Below, in pieces: positions 1-9,702 of a stretch of 64,000 nt of DNA. The position numbers and the translations under genes were made by a program. Position 1 is the stretch's first letter; every line of letters starts with the position of its first letter. The DNA lies in assembly GCF_004028275.1 (NCBI RefSeq), contig NZ_CP035033.1:186001-250000 (forward strand), in the 5' to 3' direction. The notes below the pieces were generated by a model. That model was given only the letters and a program-made list of their open reading frames with translations, was not told the origin of the DNA and searched no databases. The stretch is from Hydrogenovibrio thermophilus (GTDB taxonomy: Bacteria > Pseudomonadota > Gammaproteobacteria > Thiomicrospirales > Thiomicrospiraceae).

Positions 1-724
1 TGGCGAAATCGCGGTCGGAGACACCGTCCAAGGAATTTTGCGAAATCCGTTCGAAGCCCAGCAATTCGGCGGTCATCTCGCGGTCAATCGGGTAGGTGGT
101 GCCGGCCAGTGCCGCGGAGCCCAGCGGCATGGTGTTGACGCGCTTGCGGCAGTCTTCCAAACGTTCGACGTCGCGCTTGACCATTTCAAACCAAGCCATC
201 ATATGGTGGCCGAAAGTGACCGGCTGGGCGGTTTGCAAGTGGGTAAAGCCCGGCATAATGGTGTCGGCTTCTTTTTCCGCCAGAGACAGGATGCCGTGTT
301 GTAAACGCGTCATTTCCGGCAGAATGGCGTCAATCTCGTCTCGGATATAAAGGCGGATGTCGGTGGCGACCTGGTCGTTGCGGGAACGGCCGGTGTGCAA
401 TTTCTTACCGGTGATGCCGATCAGGTCGGTCAAACGCGCCTCGATATTCATGTGAATGTCTTCTTGCTTGATCGACCATTCCATTTTGCCGCTTTCGATG
501 TCGGCCTGAACCTGTCCGAGTCCCTGGATAATGTCTTCCCGCTCCTGTTCGGTCAGCAGGCCGACTTTGCATAACATGGTGGCATGAGCAATCGACCCTT
601 GGATGTCCTGACGGTACATGCGTTTGTCGAATTGAATCGAGGCGGTGAACTCTTCGACGAAGGCGTCGGTGGCTTCACTGAAACGGGCACTGGACAGTTT
701 TTCTTGGTTGTGTTGATTGCTCAT
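1..724 (-). CDS. argH: Argininosuccinate lyase, N-terminal part (cut by window edge)
   Basis: Last step of arginine synthesis: splits argininosuccinate into arginine and fumarate in the cytoplasm. About 241 N-terminal residues are visible from the ATG at 722-724; the rest lies beyond the left edge. The fumarase/aspartase superfamily hallmarks [18 protein letters not shown] and the LGSAALAGT stretch are readable in order. The signature loop near the C terminus is outside the window. A TATAAT-like -10 box on the minus strand at 784-789 is a possible promoter element; I saw no good -35. Family assignment is firm. Confidence 0.95.
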   Translation of the reverse strand, partial: MSNQHNQEKLSSARFSEATDAFVEEFTASIQFDKRMYRQDIQGSIAHATMLCKVGLLTEQEREDIIQGLGQVQADIESGKMEWSIKQEDIHMNIEARLTDLIGITGKKLHTGRSRNDQVATDIRLYIRDEIDAILPEMTRLQHGILSLAEKEADTIMPGFTHLQTAQPVTFGHHMMAWFEMVKRDVERLEDCRKRVNTMPLGSAALAGTTYPIDREMTAELLGFERISQNSLDGVSDRDFA

Positions 725-931
725 AGTCTTTTCTTTGTGATATGCGTTTTAAAGGTTCAAATCTCTGAATGTATTTGGCGCCTATTATAAAGATTTCTGA
801 ACGCACTTGCGGCACTCAATTTGCCTCACGACGGTCGCTGCCTCTCGTGGTGTGGAGGCGCCCACCGATTTTGCGCGTTTTCGGCGGCTTGGCGGGTGGT
901 ATCAGAAGGGCCGAATAGGTCGCTAAAGCGG

Positions 932-1462
932 CTATTGTCCGGGCATGGCGTCCAGGCGTAACGGGTTACCCATCTTTTCATAGGCCTGATTCAGATGTTT
1001 ATGAATCAAGGTGGTGTAGAGTTCGATATTGGCAATGCCGACGATGTTCGCGGCTACTTTTTGCCCCTGACCGTCAATGAAAATCACCGTCGGCGTCAGG
1101 TCGGCCTTGTAACGACGTGCCAGTTCATCTTTGCGAATCGGTTGGCCGTTCATGTCGGGGATCGGTTGGTGTTCGTCGATGCTCAAATAGCGCATGAACA
1201 CCACTTTGCCGTCATAATCACCGCCCAAGGCCATGGGGTCGAGCACTTCTTCGCGCAGGATGTGGCAGAATTCACACCATTCGGCCCCGACGGTCAGCAT
1301 AATCGGCAGATTGCGTTCCCGTGCCTCAGCGGCCAGCTCTTGCAGGTTGGTCAGTTCTTTCAGCTTCGAATTCGCGGCGTAACCGGAGGCATTGGCCGCT
1401 TTATCGCAGCCGGCCAGAAACAGAATGGCCGTCAGCGCTGTGGCCAGTAATTTCAAATTCAA
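932..1462 (-). CDS. Thioredoxin-fold lipoprotein (SoxW/thiol-disulfide type)
   Basis: 176-residue precursor. Residues 1-18 form a lipoprotein signal ending in LAGC with the lipidated Cys at 19, so the protein should be membrane-anchored and face the periplasm. A thioredoxin fold follows: W-C-E-F-C with redox cysteines at about 63 and 66, and the cis-proline segment TPT near 124. Its job is probably reduction or exchange of periplasmic disulfides. SoxW-like thioredoxins of this size accompany sulfur oxidation in some bacteria, but that role is an inference here because the sox genes lie 60 kb away. It stands alone between argH and hemC, divergent from hemC. Confidence 0.8.
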   Translation of the reverse strand: MNLKLLATALTAILFLAGCDKAANASGYAANSKLKELTNLQELAAEARERNLPIMLTVGAEWCEFCHILREEVLDPMALGGDYDGKVVFMRYLSIDEHQPIPDMNGQPIRKDELARRYKADLTPTVIFIDGQGQKVAANIVGIANIELYTTLIHKHLNQAYEKMGNPLRLDAMPGQ

Positions 1463-1640
1463 ATTGCTTCTCCTTCCTCGCCAAAGCCAGGCATTTACTC
1501 AGACCTCCATTTTATCGAAAAAACGGCCGTCATTTTGAGTAAAATGGGGAACAATCATGCACAAACACAGACTGTTTTCAGGGAAATTAATCGATTGAAA
1601 ACGTTGTGCGACCATTCATATTCAATTTTCGGAAGGATCC

Positions 1641-2570
1641 ATGAAGAAAACCCTCAGAATCGCAACGCGAAAAAGCCCGCTGGCCATGTGGCAGGCCGAA
1701 TTTGTCAAAGCCGAACTCGAAAAGGCGCATCCCGGATTGACCGTGGAATTGCTGCCGATGTCGACCAAGGGCGACAAGATTCTCGACGTGCCGTTGGCGA
1801 AAATCGGCGGGAAAGGGCTGTTCACCAAGGAACTGGAAGATCGCATGATTGCGGGGGAAGCCGATATCGCCGTGCATTCGATGAAAGACGTGCCGATGGA
1901 ATTGCCGGAAGGGTTTGCGTTGGGCGCCATTTTGGAGCGTCACGAACCGACCGATGCCTTTGTGTCCAATCATTATGAACGTTTTGACGATTTACCGCAG
2001 GGTGCGGTTTTGGGGACGTCCAGCCTGCGTCGCAAAGCGCAGTTGATGGCCGCTCGTCCCGATTTGGTGGTCAAGGATTTGCGCGGCAATGTCGGCACGC
2101 GTCTGGGCAAGTTGGATGCCGGTGAATACGATGCCATCGTTTTGGCCACTTCGGGTTTGAAACGTTTGGAACTGGATGAGCGAATTCGTCACGAATTGGC
2201 GCCGGAAACCTGTTTGCCGGCCGTGTCGCAAGGCACCTTGGGCATTGAATATTTTGAAAAAGAGGACGATGTTTTGGCCTTGATTCAAGTGCTGAATCAT
2301 CGTGACACCGAAATCCGCACCCGTGCGGAACGGGCCATGAACCACCGTTTGGAAGGTGGGTGTCAGGTGCCGATCGGTGTGTACGCCGAGTTGGAAGGCG
2401 ACGAGATTTATTTGCGCGGCCTAGTCGGTGCGTTGGACGGTTCCGAAATTATTCGAGCCGAAGCTACCGGGCCGCAAACCGATCCGGAAACCTTGGGTGT
2501 CGGCGTGGCGGAAGATTTGCTGGCACAAGGCGCCGGCGCCATCTTGCAAGAAGTGTATGGTCAAGCCTGA
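1641..2570 (+). CDS. hemC: Hydroxymethylbilane synthase (porphobilinogen deaminase)
   Basis: Polymerises four porphobilinogens into hydroxymethylbilane for heme synthesis. The 309 residues match the family length. The catalytic Asp is in HSMKDVP (about D83), and the dipyrromethane cofactor cysteine is C241 in the EGGCQVP loop. SSLRRKAQL and RGNVGTRL bind substrate carboxylates. The start follows GGAAGGATCC, a good ribosome binding site. First gene of hemC-hemD-hemX-hemY; the next gene overlaps its end by 14 bases, so translation is probably coupled. Confidence 0.97.
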   Translation: MKKTLRIATRKSPLAMWQAEFVKAELEKAHPGLTVELLPMSTKGDKILDVPLAKIGGKGLFTKELEDRMIAGEADIAVHSMKDVPMELPEGFALGAILERHEPTDAFVSNHYERFDDLPQGAVLGTSSLRRKAQLMAARPDLVVKDLRGNVGTRLGKLDAGEYDAIVLATSGLKRLELDERIRHELAPETCLPAVSQGTLGIEYFEKEDDVLALIQVLNHRDTEIRTRAERAMNHRLEGGCQVPIGVYAELEGDEIYLRGLVGALDGSEIIRAEATGPQTDPETLGVGVAEDLLAQGAGAILQEVYGQA

Positions 2571-3363
2571 TGCGTTGACGCTGCTCAACACCCGGCCTCA
2601 GCACCAAGCGGCGCATTTGACGCGTTTGGCGGAACATGCCGGGGTTGAGGTGCTGGCGTGCCCGACCATCGAAATCGAACCGCAAGCTCTTCCTGAGTCC
2701 GCGGCCACCTGTTTTAAGCGGTTTGATAAAATCGTATTTGTCAGCCGCAATGCGGTGTCGGTGTTGCAGCAATTGTTTCAAGCGAAAGGCTTGGCGTCGC
2801 CGCCGTTTGGCGAATCGGCGCAGTGTTTCGCCATCGGTCAGGCCACGCAACAGGCGTTGCAGGCACAAGGTTGGCCGTTAGCCTCTCTGGACATCAAGCG
2901 GTTTGTCAGCGAGGACTTACTGGCCACCGAAGCGTTACAGGATTTGCAGGGGCAACGTTGCCTTATCGTGAAAGGCGAAGGCGGCCGTCCGACATTGAAG
3001 GCCGGTTTGGAGAACGCCGGAGCGGATGTTGAAGAATGGTTGATTTATCGTCGTCGCCCGGCCGCATTTTGTGCCCAGGCCTGGTCGAAATTTCAATCGG
3101 TCGCGCATCCGGTCGTGCTGGCCAGCAGTTTGCAGGCCTGGTCGAATTTAGTGGCGATGGTCACGGAAACCGAGACCGATTCCCGGGAAACGCATCCGAA
3201 AAACGCCCAGGCCTGGTTGTTTTTACAAGATATTATTGTGTTCAGTGAGCGTATTGAAAGTGCGATTCGTGAACAAGGTTGGCGGGGTCGAATTTTTGTG
3301 GTGCCCCAACAAAGTGATGACGGCGTACTGAGCGCGCTGAAACAGATCTCAATGCAGAGTTAA
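2557..3363 (+). CDS. hemD: Uroporphyrinogen-III synthase
   Basis: Cyclises hydroxymethylbilane to uroporphyrinogen III. 268 residues from the ATG at 2557, which lies inside the end of hemC. An in-frame start further upstream (2428) would overlap hemC by over 140 bases and adds residues with no family similarity. HemD sequences are poorly conserved. The call rests on the TRPQ start ([12 protein letters not shown]), the FVSRNAV segment, the ASSLQAW region and its position between hemC and hemX. Three copies or near-copies of the CCAGGCCTGG word fall inside this gene (3075, 3132, 3207), all read as Gln-Ala-Trp. Confidence 0.93.
   Translation: MVKPDALTLLNTRPQHQAAHLTRLAEHAGVEVLACPTIEIEPQALPESAATCFKRFDKIVFVSRNAVSVLQQLFQAKGLASPPFGESAQCFAIGQATQQALQAQGWPLASLDIKRFVSEDLLATEALQDLQGQRCLIVKGEGGRPTLKAGLENAGADVEEWLIYRRRPAAFCAQAWSKFQSVAHPVVLASSLQAWSNLVAMVTETETDSRETHPKNAQAWLFLQDIIVFSERIESAIREQGWRGRIFVVPQQSDDGVLSALKQISMQS
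3075..3216. repeat. Three copies of the iterated CCAGGCCTGG word within hemD
   Basis: CCAGGCCTGG at 3075-3084 and 3207-3216, and GCAGGCCTGG at 3132-3141, all read as Gln-Ala-Trp. Densest cluster of the word in the window. Confidence 0.9.
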
Positions 3364-3390
3364 TGCGGCAAAGCCGTAAAAGGATACGAT

Positions 3391-4779
3391 ATGGTAACGT
3401 CTGAAGAACCGATTACCCCAAAAGCCGATCAGCGCGTGATTGACGGGGAAGTGGTGAACGGTGGTCACGCCAAATCCGAACAGAAAAATCGCCAAACCTC
3501 GTCCGATGACGACAAGCCTTTGAAAGCCAAACGCGATTGGTCTGGCTGGTGGCCGCAAACCTTCATGCAGAAAATGGCGTTATTACTCGTGCTGCTGTTG
3601 GTTGGCATCATCACCTATCTGGCGATGAAAACCAATCAGCAGGACTGGCAGATTGAAAAAATCAATCAATTGCAAAGCGAAGTCGGCCAGTTGAAAACCG
3701 AAACCAAAACCCTCAAAAGCAGTCAGAACGAATTGAAAGAGGCGTTGACCGCGAAACTGGCTTCACCGGAAAATCAACCGGCCATCAGTCAAGCGGATGT
3801 CGACGCGGTGAAAACCGAATTGGAAACCTTTAAGACCAATGTGCAGGACAAGTTGTCCGAGGTAACCGAGCAGTTAAAAGGCATGTCGCAGCAGGCTGGT
3901 GAGGCCACCCAAAAGCTGGGCGAAGCCGTCAAGCCGTCACCGGAGTTTCAGGCCAAGGCCGAAGCCTTGGGCGATGAAATGAAAAACCAATTGCAGCAAA
4001 TGGGGCAACAGTTGTCCGAACTGTTCGATTTCAAACAAGAACAGCAAGAACGTAACGAATGGCAAAAACAACAGGATTCCAAGCTGGAAAACGCCACGGA
4101 AACGGCGGCTTCGGCGGTGGAACCGTTGTCGGCGCAGCAAATTCGTCAGTGGGCGTTGGAGGTCAATACTCAATGGCTGTTGACTGGCAATGTCGCGCAA
4201 ACCCGTCACCACTTGCTGGCGTTGGAAAAAGCGGTTGGCGCCAGTGCCATGGACGGCAAAAACGATTTCATCCGTCGTATCGGTCAGGATTTGGCGCGCA
4301 TTGATGCCAGACCTCCCCAGTCAAGTGCGGATGCCCAGCCGGTGATGGAGGCACTTCGTGAGCAGATTCGAAACCTGCCGCCCGCGAAAAAGGTTTCACA
4401 TGAAACACCGATCGAAACACCGGGCACAACGGCTGAAACCTCCGAAACGGCCACCGATTCGGCTTGGCAGAAGTTGCAGACCAAACTGGAAGCCTTGTTT
4501 TCGGTGCGCAAACGTGAATCGGCGGAACAGCTGACGCAAGTGGAAAGTCTGATGATGCATGATGTGTTGATTCAGCGTGGATTGCTGTTGGCTGACCGTG
4601 TGCAATGGGCGCTGGATTCGGAGTCGAAACCGCTGTTGGATAAAGCGATTCAAGCGCTTAACGACTTTATGGCCGCGCATTTTCCGGAACAGGCCGAGTC
4701 GGTGAAAACGACCTTGGCGCCGTTGCAGCAAATCGATTTTGAGCCGAGACAACCACTGGACATTGCGGAAGGGGCATAA
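3391..4779 (+). CDS. hemX: HemX-like membrane protein
   Basis: 462 residues. A basic cytoplasmic N-terminal tail of about 60 residues is followed by one membrane segment (about 61-79, MALLLVLLLVGIITYLAM) and a long, Gln/Glu/Lys-rich, coiled-coil-prone domain. This is the layout of the HemX family, encoded next to hemCD in many gammaproteobacteria. The family is often labelled uroporphyrinogen-III C-methyltransferase, but no methyltransferase motifs are present here. Its likely role is structural or regulatory in tetrapyrrole synthesis at the inner membrane. It sits 27 bases after hemD and 3 before hemY. Confidence 0.9.
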   Translation: MVTSEEPITPKADQRVIDGEVVNGGHAKSEQKNRQTSSDDDKPLKAKRDWSGWWPQTFMQKMALLLVLLLVGIITYLAMKTNQQDWQIEKINQLQSEVGQLKTETKTLKSSQNELKEALTAKLASPENQPAISQADVDAVKTELETFKTNVQDKLSEVTEQLKGMSQQAGEATQKLGEAVKPSPEFQAKAEALGDEMKNQLQQMGQQLSELFDFKQEQQERNEWQKQQDSKLENATETAASAVEPLSAQQIRQWALEVNTQWLLTGNVAQTRHHLLALEKAVGASAMDGKNDFIRRIGQDLARIDARPPQSSADAQPVMEALREQIRNLPPAKKVSHETPIETPGTTAETSETATDSAWQKLQTKLEALFSVRKRESAEQLTQVESLMMHDVLIQRGLLLADRVQWALDSESKPLLDKAIQALNDFMAAHFPEQAESVKTTLAPLQQIDFEPRQPLDIAEGA

Positions 4780-4782
4780 CCG

Positions 4783-5961
4783 ATGATTTCACGGATTTTG
4801 AAATGGTCGATTTTTCTGGTCATTGCCACCGGTTTGACCGCTTTGGCGTTGAACGACAACGGCCAAGTGTCGATGGTGTGGCACGATTGGGTCATCGAAA
4901 CCAGTCTGACATTCGCTTTGGCGGCCGCCGTCATTGGGTTCAGTGCTTTGTATCTTCTGATGCGCTTGGTCATCAATCTGTGGCATTTTCCGGCCTATTG
5001 GCGTAATCGCCGTCAACTGAAGCGTTACAGTAAAGCCGAAAGTTCCATGGCAAAAGGGATGATTGCCTTGGAGTACGGTGATTGGCAGTTGGCGGAAAAA
5101 CAGTTGGTTAAAATGGCCAAGCATTCCGATTCCGGTTTGGTGCATTATCTGACCGCCGCCAAAATGGCGCATAACCAGCAGGCGTTCAGTCGTCGAGATC
5201 AATACCTGGCCGAAGCGCGACAACGTTTCCCGACAGACAGTGTCACCATTGGTTTGGTGGAGGCACGTTTGTTAATGGATTCGGAACCGGATGTGTCGTT
5301 GGTGATTTTGAACGAATTGCATCAACAAAGCCCTAAAAACAAGACGATTCTGGCCGAGTACGCGCATTTGTTGGTGAAGCAGGAATATTGGTCGCGCCTG
5401 GAAGAGATTCTTGGCGAGGTCAAGCGGTTCAGAGCCCTCGATAAAGCGGAAATTCAGTCCCTGGAAGTGCAACTGCTGGCCGGTAAGGTTGCCCGTGCGG
5501 AAAACCCGGAGGCCTTGGAACAACTTTGGCAATCGCTTTCCGGGCGTCAGCAACTGAAACCGGCGATTTTGGCGGAGTTTGTGGAACAGCGCATGGGTTG
5601 GGGCAAAGAACAAGGGCTGGCGGAACTCATCGCCAAAAGTCTGTCCAAACAATGGGATGACCGATTGGCCTATCAATATGGCCGCATTGAATTGGGTCCG
5701 GCGTATGAACGTCTGAAAAAAGCCGAGAAATGGTTGTCGAACCAACCCGATAATCCGGTTTTATTGCTGACGCTGGGCCGTTTGGCCTGTATGAGCCAGT
5801 TGTGGGGGCAAGCGCGGCATTATTTCCAGGAAAGCCTGAAGTTACAGCCGGAATTGGAAACTTTCCACGCACTGGCTAAATGTTATGAGTCGGAAGGGCT
5901 GGAAACCCAGGCGGCGTTGACGTATAAAGAAGCCATTCTGCAATTGGAAAAGAAAGGCTGA
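4783..5961 (+). CDS. hemY: HemY protoheme-associated TPR membrane protein
   Basis: 392 residues. Two hydrophobic segments near the N terminus (about 5-25 and 42-63) precede an alpha-helical, TPR-type repeat domain; the repeats are clearest at the C terminus (PVLLLTLGRLACMSQLWGQARHYFQESL). This is the gammaproteobacterial HemY family, last gene of hemCDXY. It is unrelated to the Gram-positive protoporphyrinogen oxidase also called HemY. Function is unsettled and probably concerns late heme steps or their membrane assembly. Its stop codon directly abuts the stop of the converging gene at 5962. Confidence 0.92.
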   Translation: MISRILKWSIFLVIATGLTALALNDNGQVSMVWHDWVIETSLTFALAAAVIGFSALYLLMRLVINLWHFPAYWRNRRQLKRYSKAESSMAKGMIALEYGDWQLAEKQLVKMAKHSDSGLVHYLTAAKMAHNQQAFSRRDQYLAEARQRFPTDSVTIGLVEARLLMDSEPDVSLVILNELHQQSPKNKTILAEYAHLLVKQEYWSRLEEILGEVKRFRALDKAEIQSLEVQLLAGKVARAENPEALEQLWQSLSGRQQLKPAILAEFVEQRMGWGKEQGLAELIAKSLSKQWDDRLAYQYGRIELGPAYERLKKAEKWLSNQPDNPVLLLTLGRLACMSQLWGQARHYFQESLKLQPELETFHALAKCYESEGLETQAALTYKEAILQLEKKG

Positions 5962-7245
5962 TTAAGCCGTTTCGGAATCGGATGATGCCGGTTTTTCCGG
6001 GGTTTCTTCGGCTTCGGTTTGATGCATCCGTTCAATGGCCAACGCCGTCAATTCCTTGATGTTTTGGGTATCGTAATTGTAGGTGGCGTAACCGATTTGC
6101 ACGTCGAACTTATACCTATCCTCACCGTCTTCGCGGTCCTGTGCGAAGCGCTTCCGCAATACTTGTGACATGACCGGCACTTCTTGTTCGGTCATTTCCG
6201 GCATGATAATCAAAAATAAACGTTCGCCGATGCGAAATGGCATGTCAATATTTCGGGTATGTTCATTGATGGTTTCGGCAAATAGATGGATTTGTTCAGC
6301 GGTATCGGGGTTTTTTTCGGCTTGCTTGGACTCGACTTTGAGTAGTTTGATGACTAAGATCGAAAAAGGTCGATGATAGCGATCGGAACGGTACACCTCA
6401 AATTGCAAGGCTTCCTTGAAACGATCCTGATGGAAAAAGCCGCTTTGGTGTTCCGTGACCATTAAGGCGTCCAGTTTGACGTAAATGGATTTGAGAGTCT
6501 GGATGTTCTCGGTAATCAATTGATCAATCAAGTCAATCTCGGCGATTTCCTGCTCTTTGCGCTCCCAGAGGATATCGTCTTCTTCCAGCCGGATATGGTG
6601 CATGCGTTCACTGAGGTCTCGTATCGGTTGGATAAAGTCTTTTTCCAGTGCCCGAGTCATCATATAGACGCCGATGATAAAGAAACTCACCATGAAAATA
6701 ATGAAAAAAGCCCATAAGGTTCCGAAGGTCAGCAGAGGGCTGGTCAATGGAAGCTGGAACAGTAGGGTGCCCATGTAACGGCCTTGTGTCGCCAAAATGT
6801 TGCAGGTGTCGCAGCCGGGTTGGAAATAAACCGGCAGTCCGCCATTCACTTCGGCCGATAGAATATCCAGTTGGTGCGTCAATTGGTTGGCCTGCTTGGC
6901 CGCCTTGAGGTTTTGTTGTTGGGTGTCCGTTAATGCCAAGGGGGTGTTACGAATGTCGGAAGCCGGAATGAAGTTAAAGTCGTTTTGCAGGTTTTTGCGC
7001 TGTATTTGGGCTAAAATGATGTCGGCTTGCTCGACCGGATTCTCGGCGGCGGCCAAACCGGAGAAGGTTTGCTGTAACCGATCCGGCAAGTTCGAAACGG
7101 TTTTGTGGTAAACGACCGCGACAAAAGTGCCGCTGACCAGCGTTGTGATGGTCAAAGAGGCCAATAAGGCGAAGATCGAGACCCACATGAACTTTTTGAA
7201 TGCGAAGACCCGAAAACCCACGGGGTGCGTCTTGCGTTGGTTCAT
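5962..7245 (-). CDS. Membrane protein with degenerate GGDEF domain
   Basis: 427 residues. Membrane segments at about 19-46 and 172-197 flank a periplasmic domain of about 125 residues that contains a C-x-x-C pair (CDTC, about 145-148). A HAMP-like linker and a C-terminal diguanylate-cyclase-like domain follow (about 265-410). The active-site GGDEF is replaced by I-G-E-R-L in RIGERLFLI (about 338-345), so cyclic-di-GMP synthesis is unlikely. A regulatory or scaffold role is more plausible. The periplasmic cysteines could bind metal or sense redox state (inference). It converges on hemY with no intervening base and is divergent from cti. Confidence 0.8.
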   Translation of the reverse strand: MNQRKTHPVGFRVFAFKKFMWVSIFALLASLTITTLVSGTFVAVVYHKTVSNLPDRLQQTFSGLAAAENPVEQADIILAQIQRKNLQNDFNFIPASDIRNTPLALTDTQQQNLKAAKQANQLTHQLDILSAEVNGGLPVYFQPGCDTCNILATQGRYMGTLLFQLPLTSPLLTFGTLWAFFIIFMVSFFIIGVYMMTRALEKDFIQPIRDLSERMHHIRLEEDDILWERKEQEIAEIDLIDQLITENIQTLKSIYVKLDALMVTEHQSGFFHQDRFKEALQFEVYRSDRYHRPFSILVIKLLKVESKQAEKNPDTAEQIHLFAETINEHTRNIDMPFRIGERLFLIIMPEMTEQEVPVMSQVLRKRFAQDREDGEDRYKFDVQIGYATYNYDTQNIKELTALAIERMHQTEAEETPEKPASSDSETA

Positions 7246-7345
7246 AGACTCATTCCTATATGCTTGATATTTCTATCCTACGCTCTTATATGGGAGCACT
7301 CAAGATTTAATTGAGCGATTATTTAAGCAATATAACGAATGAACG

Positions 7346-9688
7346 ATGCCAATCAGACGGATAAAAATGGACATGTTTAACGCTTACATCATACGCCTCG
7401 CCATCGCCCTAATTGCGGCGGTTCTCGCTTTGCCTGCCAGTGCACAAACCAGTACGCCAGTGCAAATACAATCGGACCTCCCGGATTATGACGTGGTTAA
7501 ACCGATTCTCGAAAAACGCTGCATTGTGTGCCATGGTTGTTACGATGCGCCTTGCCAGCTTAAGTTGTCTTCTTACACCGGTACGGCACGGGGAGGCAGC
7601 AAGGAAAAAGTGTATGACGGCGAACGCATTACCGCAGCCCAGCCCTCCCGACTGTTCATGGACGCGCAAACCATTCAGGAGTGGCGCGAAAAAGGGTTCT
7701 ATTCACTGATTACCCAGCAGCAGGACGGCGAACCGTCGGTGCTTTATCGGATGCTACAGCTGAAAGACGAGCACCCGCAACCGGTGACCGGGCGTTTGCC
7801 GAGTAGCTATACTTTGGGCTTGAATCGTGAAGACGTTTGCCCGAAAGCCGATGAATTCGATGACTTCGCCTTGAATCACCCGAATTGGGGCATGCCGTAT
7901 GCCATGCCGAATTTGCCGCGTGATGAATATCTGACGTTGCTGAACTGGGCCAAATACGGCGCGCCGGGAACCTTGGAAAATTTGGATTCGGTGGAACTGT
8001 CCGAGCAAGCCAGTTTCTATGAAAAGTATCTCAATATCGATACCTTCAAACACCGTTTGATGGCACGCTATATTTACGAACACCTGTTTTTGGCGCATTT
8101 ACACTTCGCCGATAATTCACCGCGCACCTTTTACCAGTTGGTGCGTTCCAAAACCCCGCCGGGGGTGCCGATTGAAGTGATTCACACCACGCGCCCGTAT
8201 GATGACCCGGGCGTGGACCGGGTGTATTACCGGTTGCGTGCAGTCAAATCAAGTATCGTCGACAAAGACCATCTGGTGTATCACGTCGATGGCGATACTT
8301 ACAAAAAGTACCAGGCCTGGTTTATTTTCCCGGATTATCAAATCAAAAAATTGCCTGGCTACGACCCGAAAACTTCGGCCAACCCGTTTAAAACTTTTGC
8401 CGACATGCCGGCAGACGGTCGATATCGTTTCCTGCTCGATCAGGCACAATTCATTATCGAAGGCTTTATTAAAGGGCCGGTGTGTCGTGGGCAAGTGGCT
8501 CTCAACGTGATTGAAGAACAATTCTGGGTGATGTTTTTCGACCCGGATGTGGATGTCGTCAGCAACGATACCGAATTTCTCGCCCAGCAAGCCGGTAATC
8601 TGGCTTTGCCTTCCGCCGAAGGTGTGGAAACCTTCCGAATGCTGGCCACGGCCACCACGTATCAAAACAAACAGCGTCTCTATCTGGATGCCAAACAGAA
8701 ACTGTTGCACTCCAAGAAAGAACGGAAGATCAAGCACGGGTTCAATATGATTTGGGACGGCGACGGTCATAACCGTAATGCGTTGTTGACCGTTTTCCGG
8801 AATCAGGATTCCGCCACGGTATTGAAAGGCTTCCACGGCAAAGTGCCGAAAACCGCCTGGGTGATTGATTACCCGTTGCTGGAACGTATCCAGTATTTGC
8901 TGGTGTCCGGTTTTGATGTCTACGGCAATGTCGGCCATCAGCTGAATACCCGGCTTTACATGGATTTTCTGCGTATGGAAGGGGAAAACAATTTCCTGAG
9001 CTTCCTGCCGGAAGACACTCGTGAAAAGCTGCGCAACTACTGGTATCGCAAAACCTCGGAAGAAAGCATTAAAACCGATTTAACACCGACGAAAACCGGC
9101 ATTGATTATGTGACAAAACACCCGAAACAGGAATTTTTCGATCGTGTGGTGCAGTTGGAGCAGTTCCGTGATGTGTTGAATTCCGATCCGATTAATCGTC
9201 CGAAAATGCCGTTCAAAGACGGTGACCCGGATGCCCGAATCCAGAATTTCCTGCAGCAGCTGGCTGACTTGAAAGGCGAGAAAATCGAAGGGTGGCCGGA
9301 AGTGTCGTTCCTCAGGGTGACACGATACAACGGTGACGAATCTTGGTACACACTGTTTCTGAATCGCGGTTATTACAATGTGTCGTCCCTGCTGTTCGAC
9401 AAATACAATCGGGCGCCGAAGGAGAATTCGGTCACGGTGGTGGAAGGTCTGCAGACCAGTTATCCGGGGATGTTTTTCGATTTGGGCGAGCAGGACGTGA
9501 ATGTTTTCCTGGCGCTGGCGTCCCGCGTGAAGGACAAGTCGCAGTTGCAACGCTGGGTGAAAGCGTATGGCGTGCGCCGTACCGCACCGGCGTTTTGGGA
9601 TTTCTCCGACGACTTGCTGTTTTATCAACAGAAAGCGGAACCGGTGACTTGGGGCATTTTCGATTTGAACCGTTATCTGAATGATTAA
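7346..9688 (+). CDS. cti: Fatty acid cis/trans isomerase
   Basis: Periplasmic heme enzyme that turns cis-unsaturated membrane acyl chains into trans isomers, a rapid response to solvents or heat. 780 residues agrees with the family. A signal peptide ends near LPASAQ. A cytochrome-c-type C-I-V-C-H motif at about 59-63 is followed by the family's G-C-Y-D-A-P-C-Q extension. The start may be the Met at 7367 (MDMFNAY), which would give a tidier signal peptide. One CCAGGCCTGG word lies at 8311. Transcribed away from the GGDEF-like gene; the AT-rich HEPN-like gene begins 14 bases after its stop. Confidence 0.93.
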   Translation: MPIRRIKMDMFNAYIIRLAIALIAAVLALPASAQTSTPVQIQSDLPDYDVVKPILEKRCIVCHGCYDAPCQLKLSSYTGTARGGSKEKVYDGERITAAQPSRLFMDAQTIQEWREKGFYSLITQQQDGEPSVLYRMLQLKDEHPQPVTGRLPSSYTLGLNREDVCPKADEFDDFALNHPNWGMPYAMPNLPRDEYLTLLNWAKYGAPGTLENLDSVELSEQASFYEKYLNIDTFKHRLMARYIYEHLFLAHLHFADNSPRTFYQLVRSKTPPGVPIEVIHTTRPYDDPGVDRVYYRLRAVKSSIVDKDHLVYHVDGDTYKKYQAWFIFPDYQIKKLPGYDPKTSANPFKTFADMPADGRYRFLLDQAQFIIEGFIKGPVCRGQVALNVIEEQFWVMFFDPDVDVVSNDTEFLAQQAGNLALPSAEGVETFRMLATATTYQNKQRLYLDAKQKLLHSKKERKIKHGFNMIWDGDGHNRNALLTVFRNQDSATVLKGFHGKVPKTAWVIDYPLLERIQYLLVSGFDVYGNVGHQLNTRLYMDFLRMEGENNFLSFLPEDTREKLRNYWYRKTSEESIKTDLTPTKTGIDYVTKHPKQEFFDRVVQLEQFRDVLNSDPINRPKMPFKDGDPDARIQNFLQQLADLKGEKIEGWPEVSFLRVTRYNGDESWYTLFLNRGYYNVSSLLFDKYNRAPKENSVTVVEGLQTSYPGMFFDLGEQDVNVFLALASRVKDKSQLQRWVKAYGVRRTAPAFWDFSDDLLFYQQKAEPVTWGIFDLNRYLND
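8311..8320. repeat. CCAGGCCTGG word in cti
   Basis: Perfect copy, read as part of Tyr-Gln-Ala-Trp. Confidence 0.9.
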
Positions 9689-9702
9689 AGTGTTTTAATT
9701 CA

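Noticed and set aside
1535-1978. 147-residue open frame at the start of hemC
   Set aside because: Overlaps hemC in another frame; protein is arginine-rich shadow sequence.
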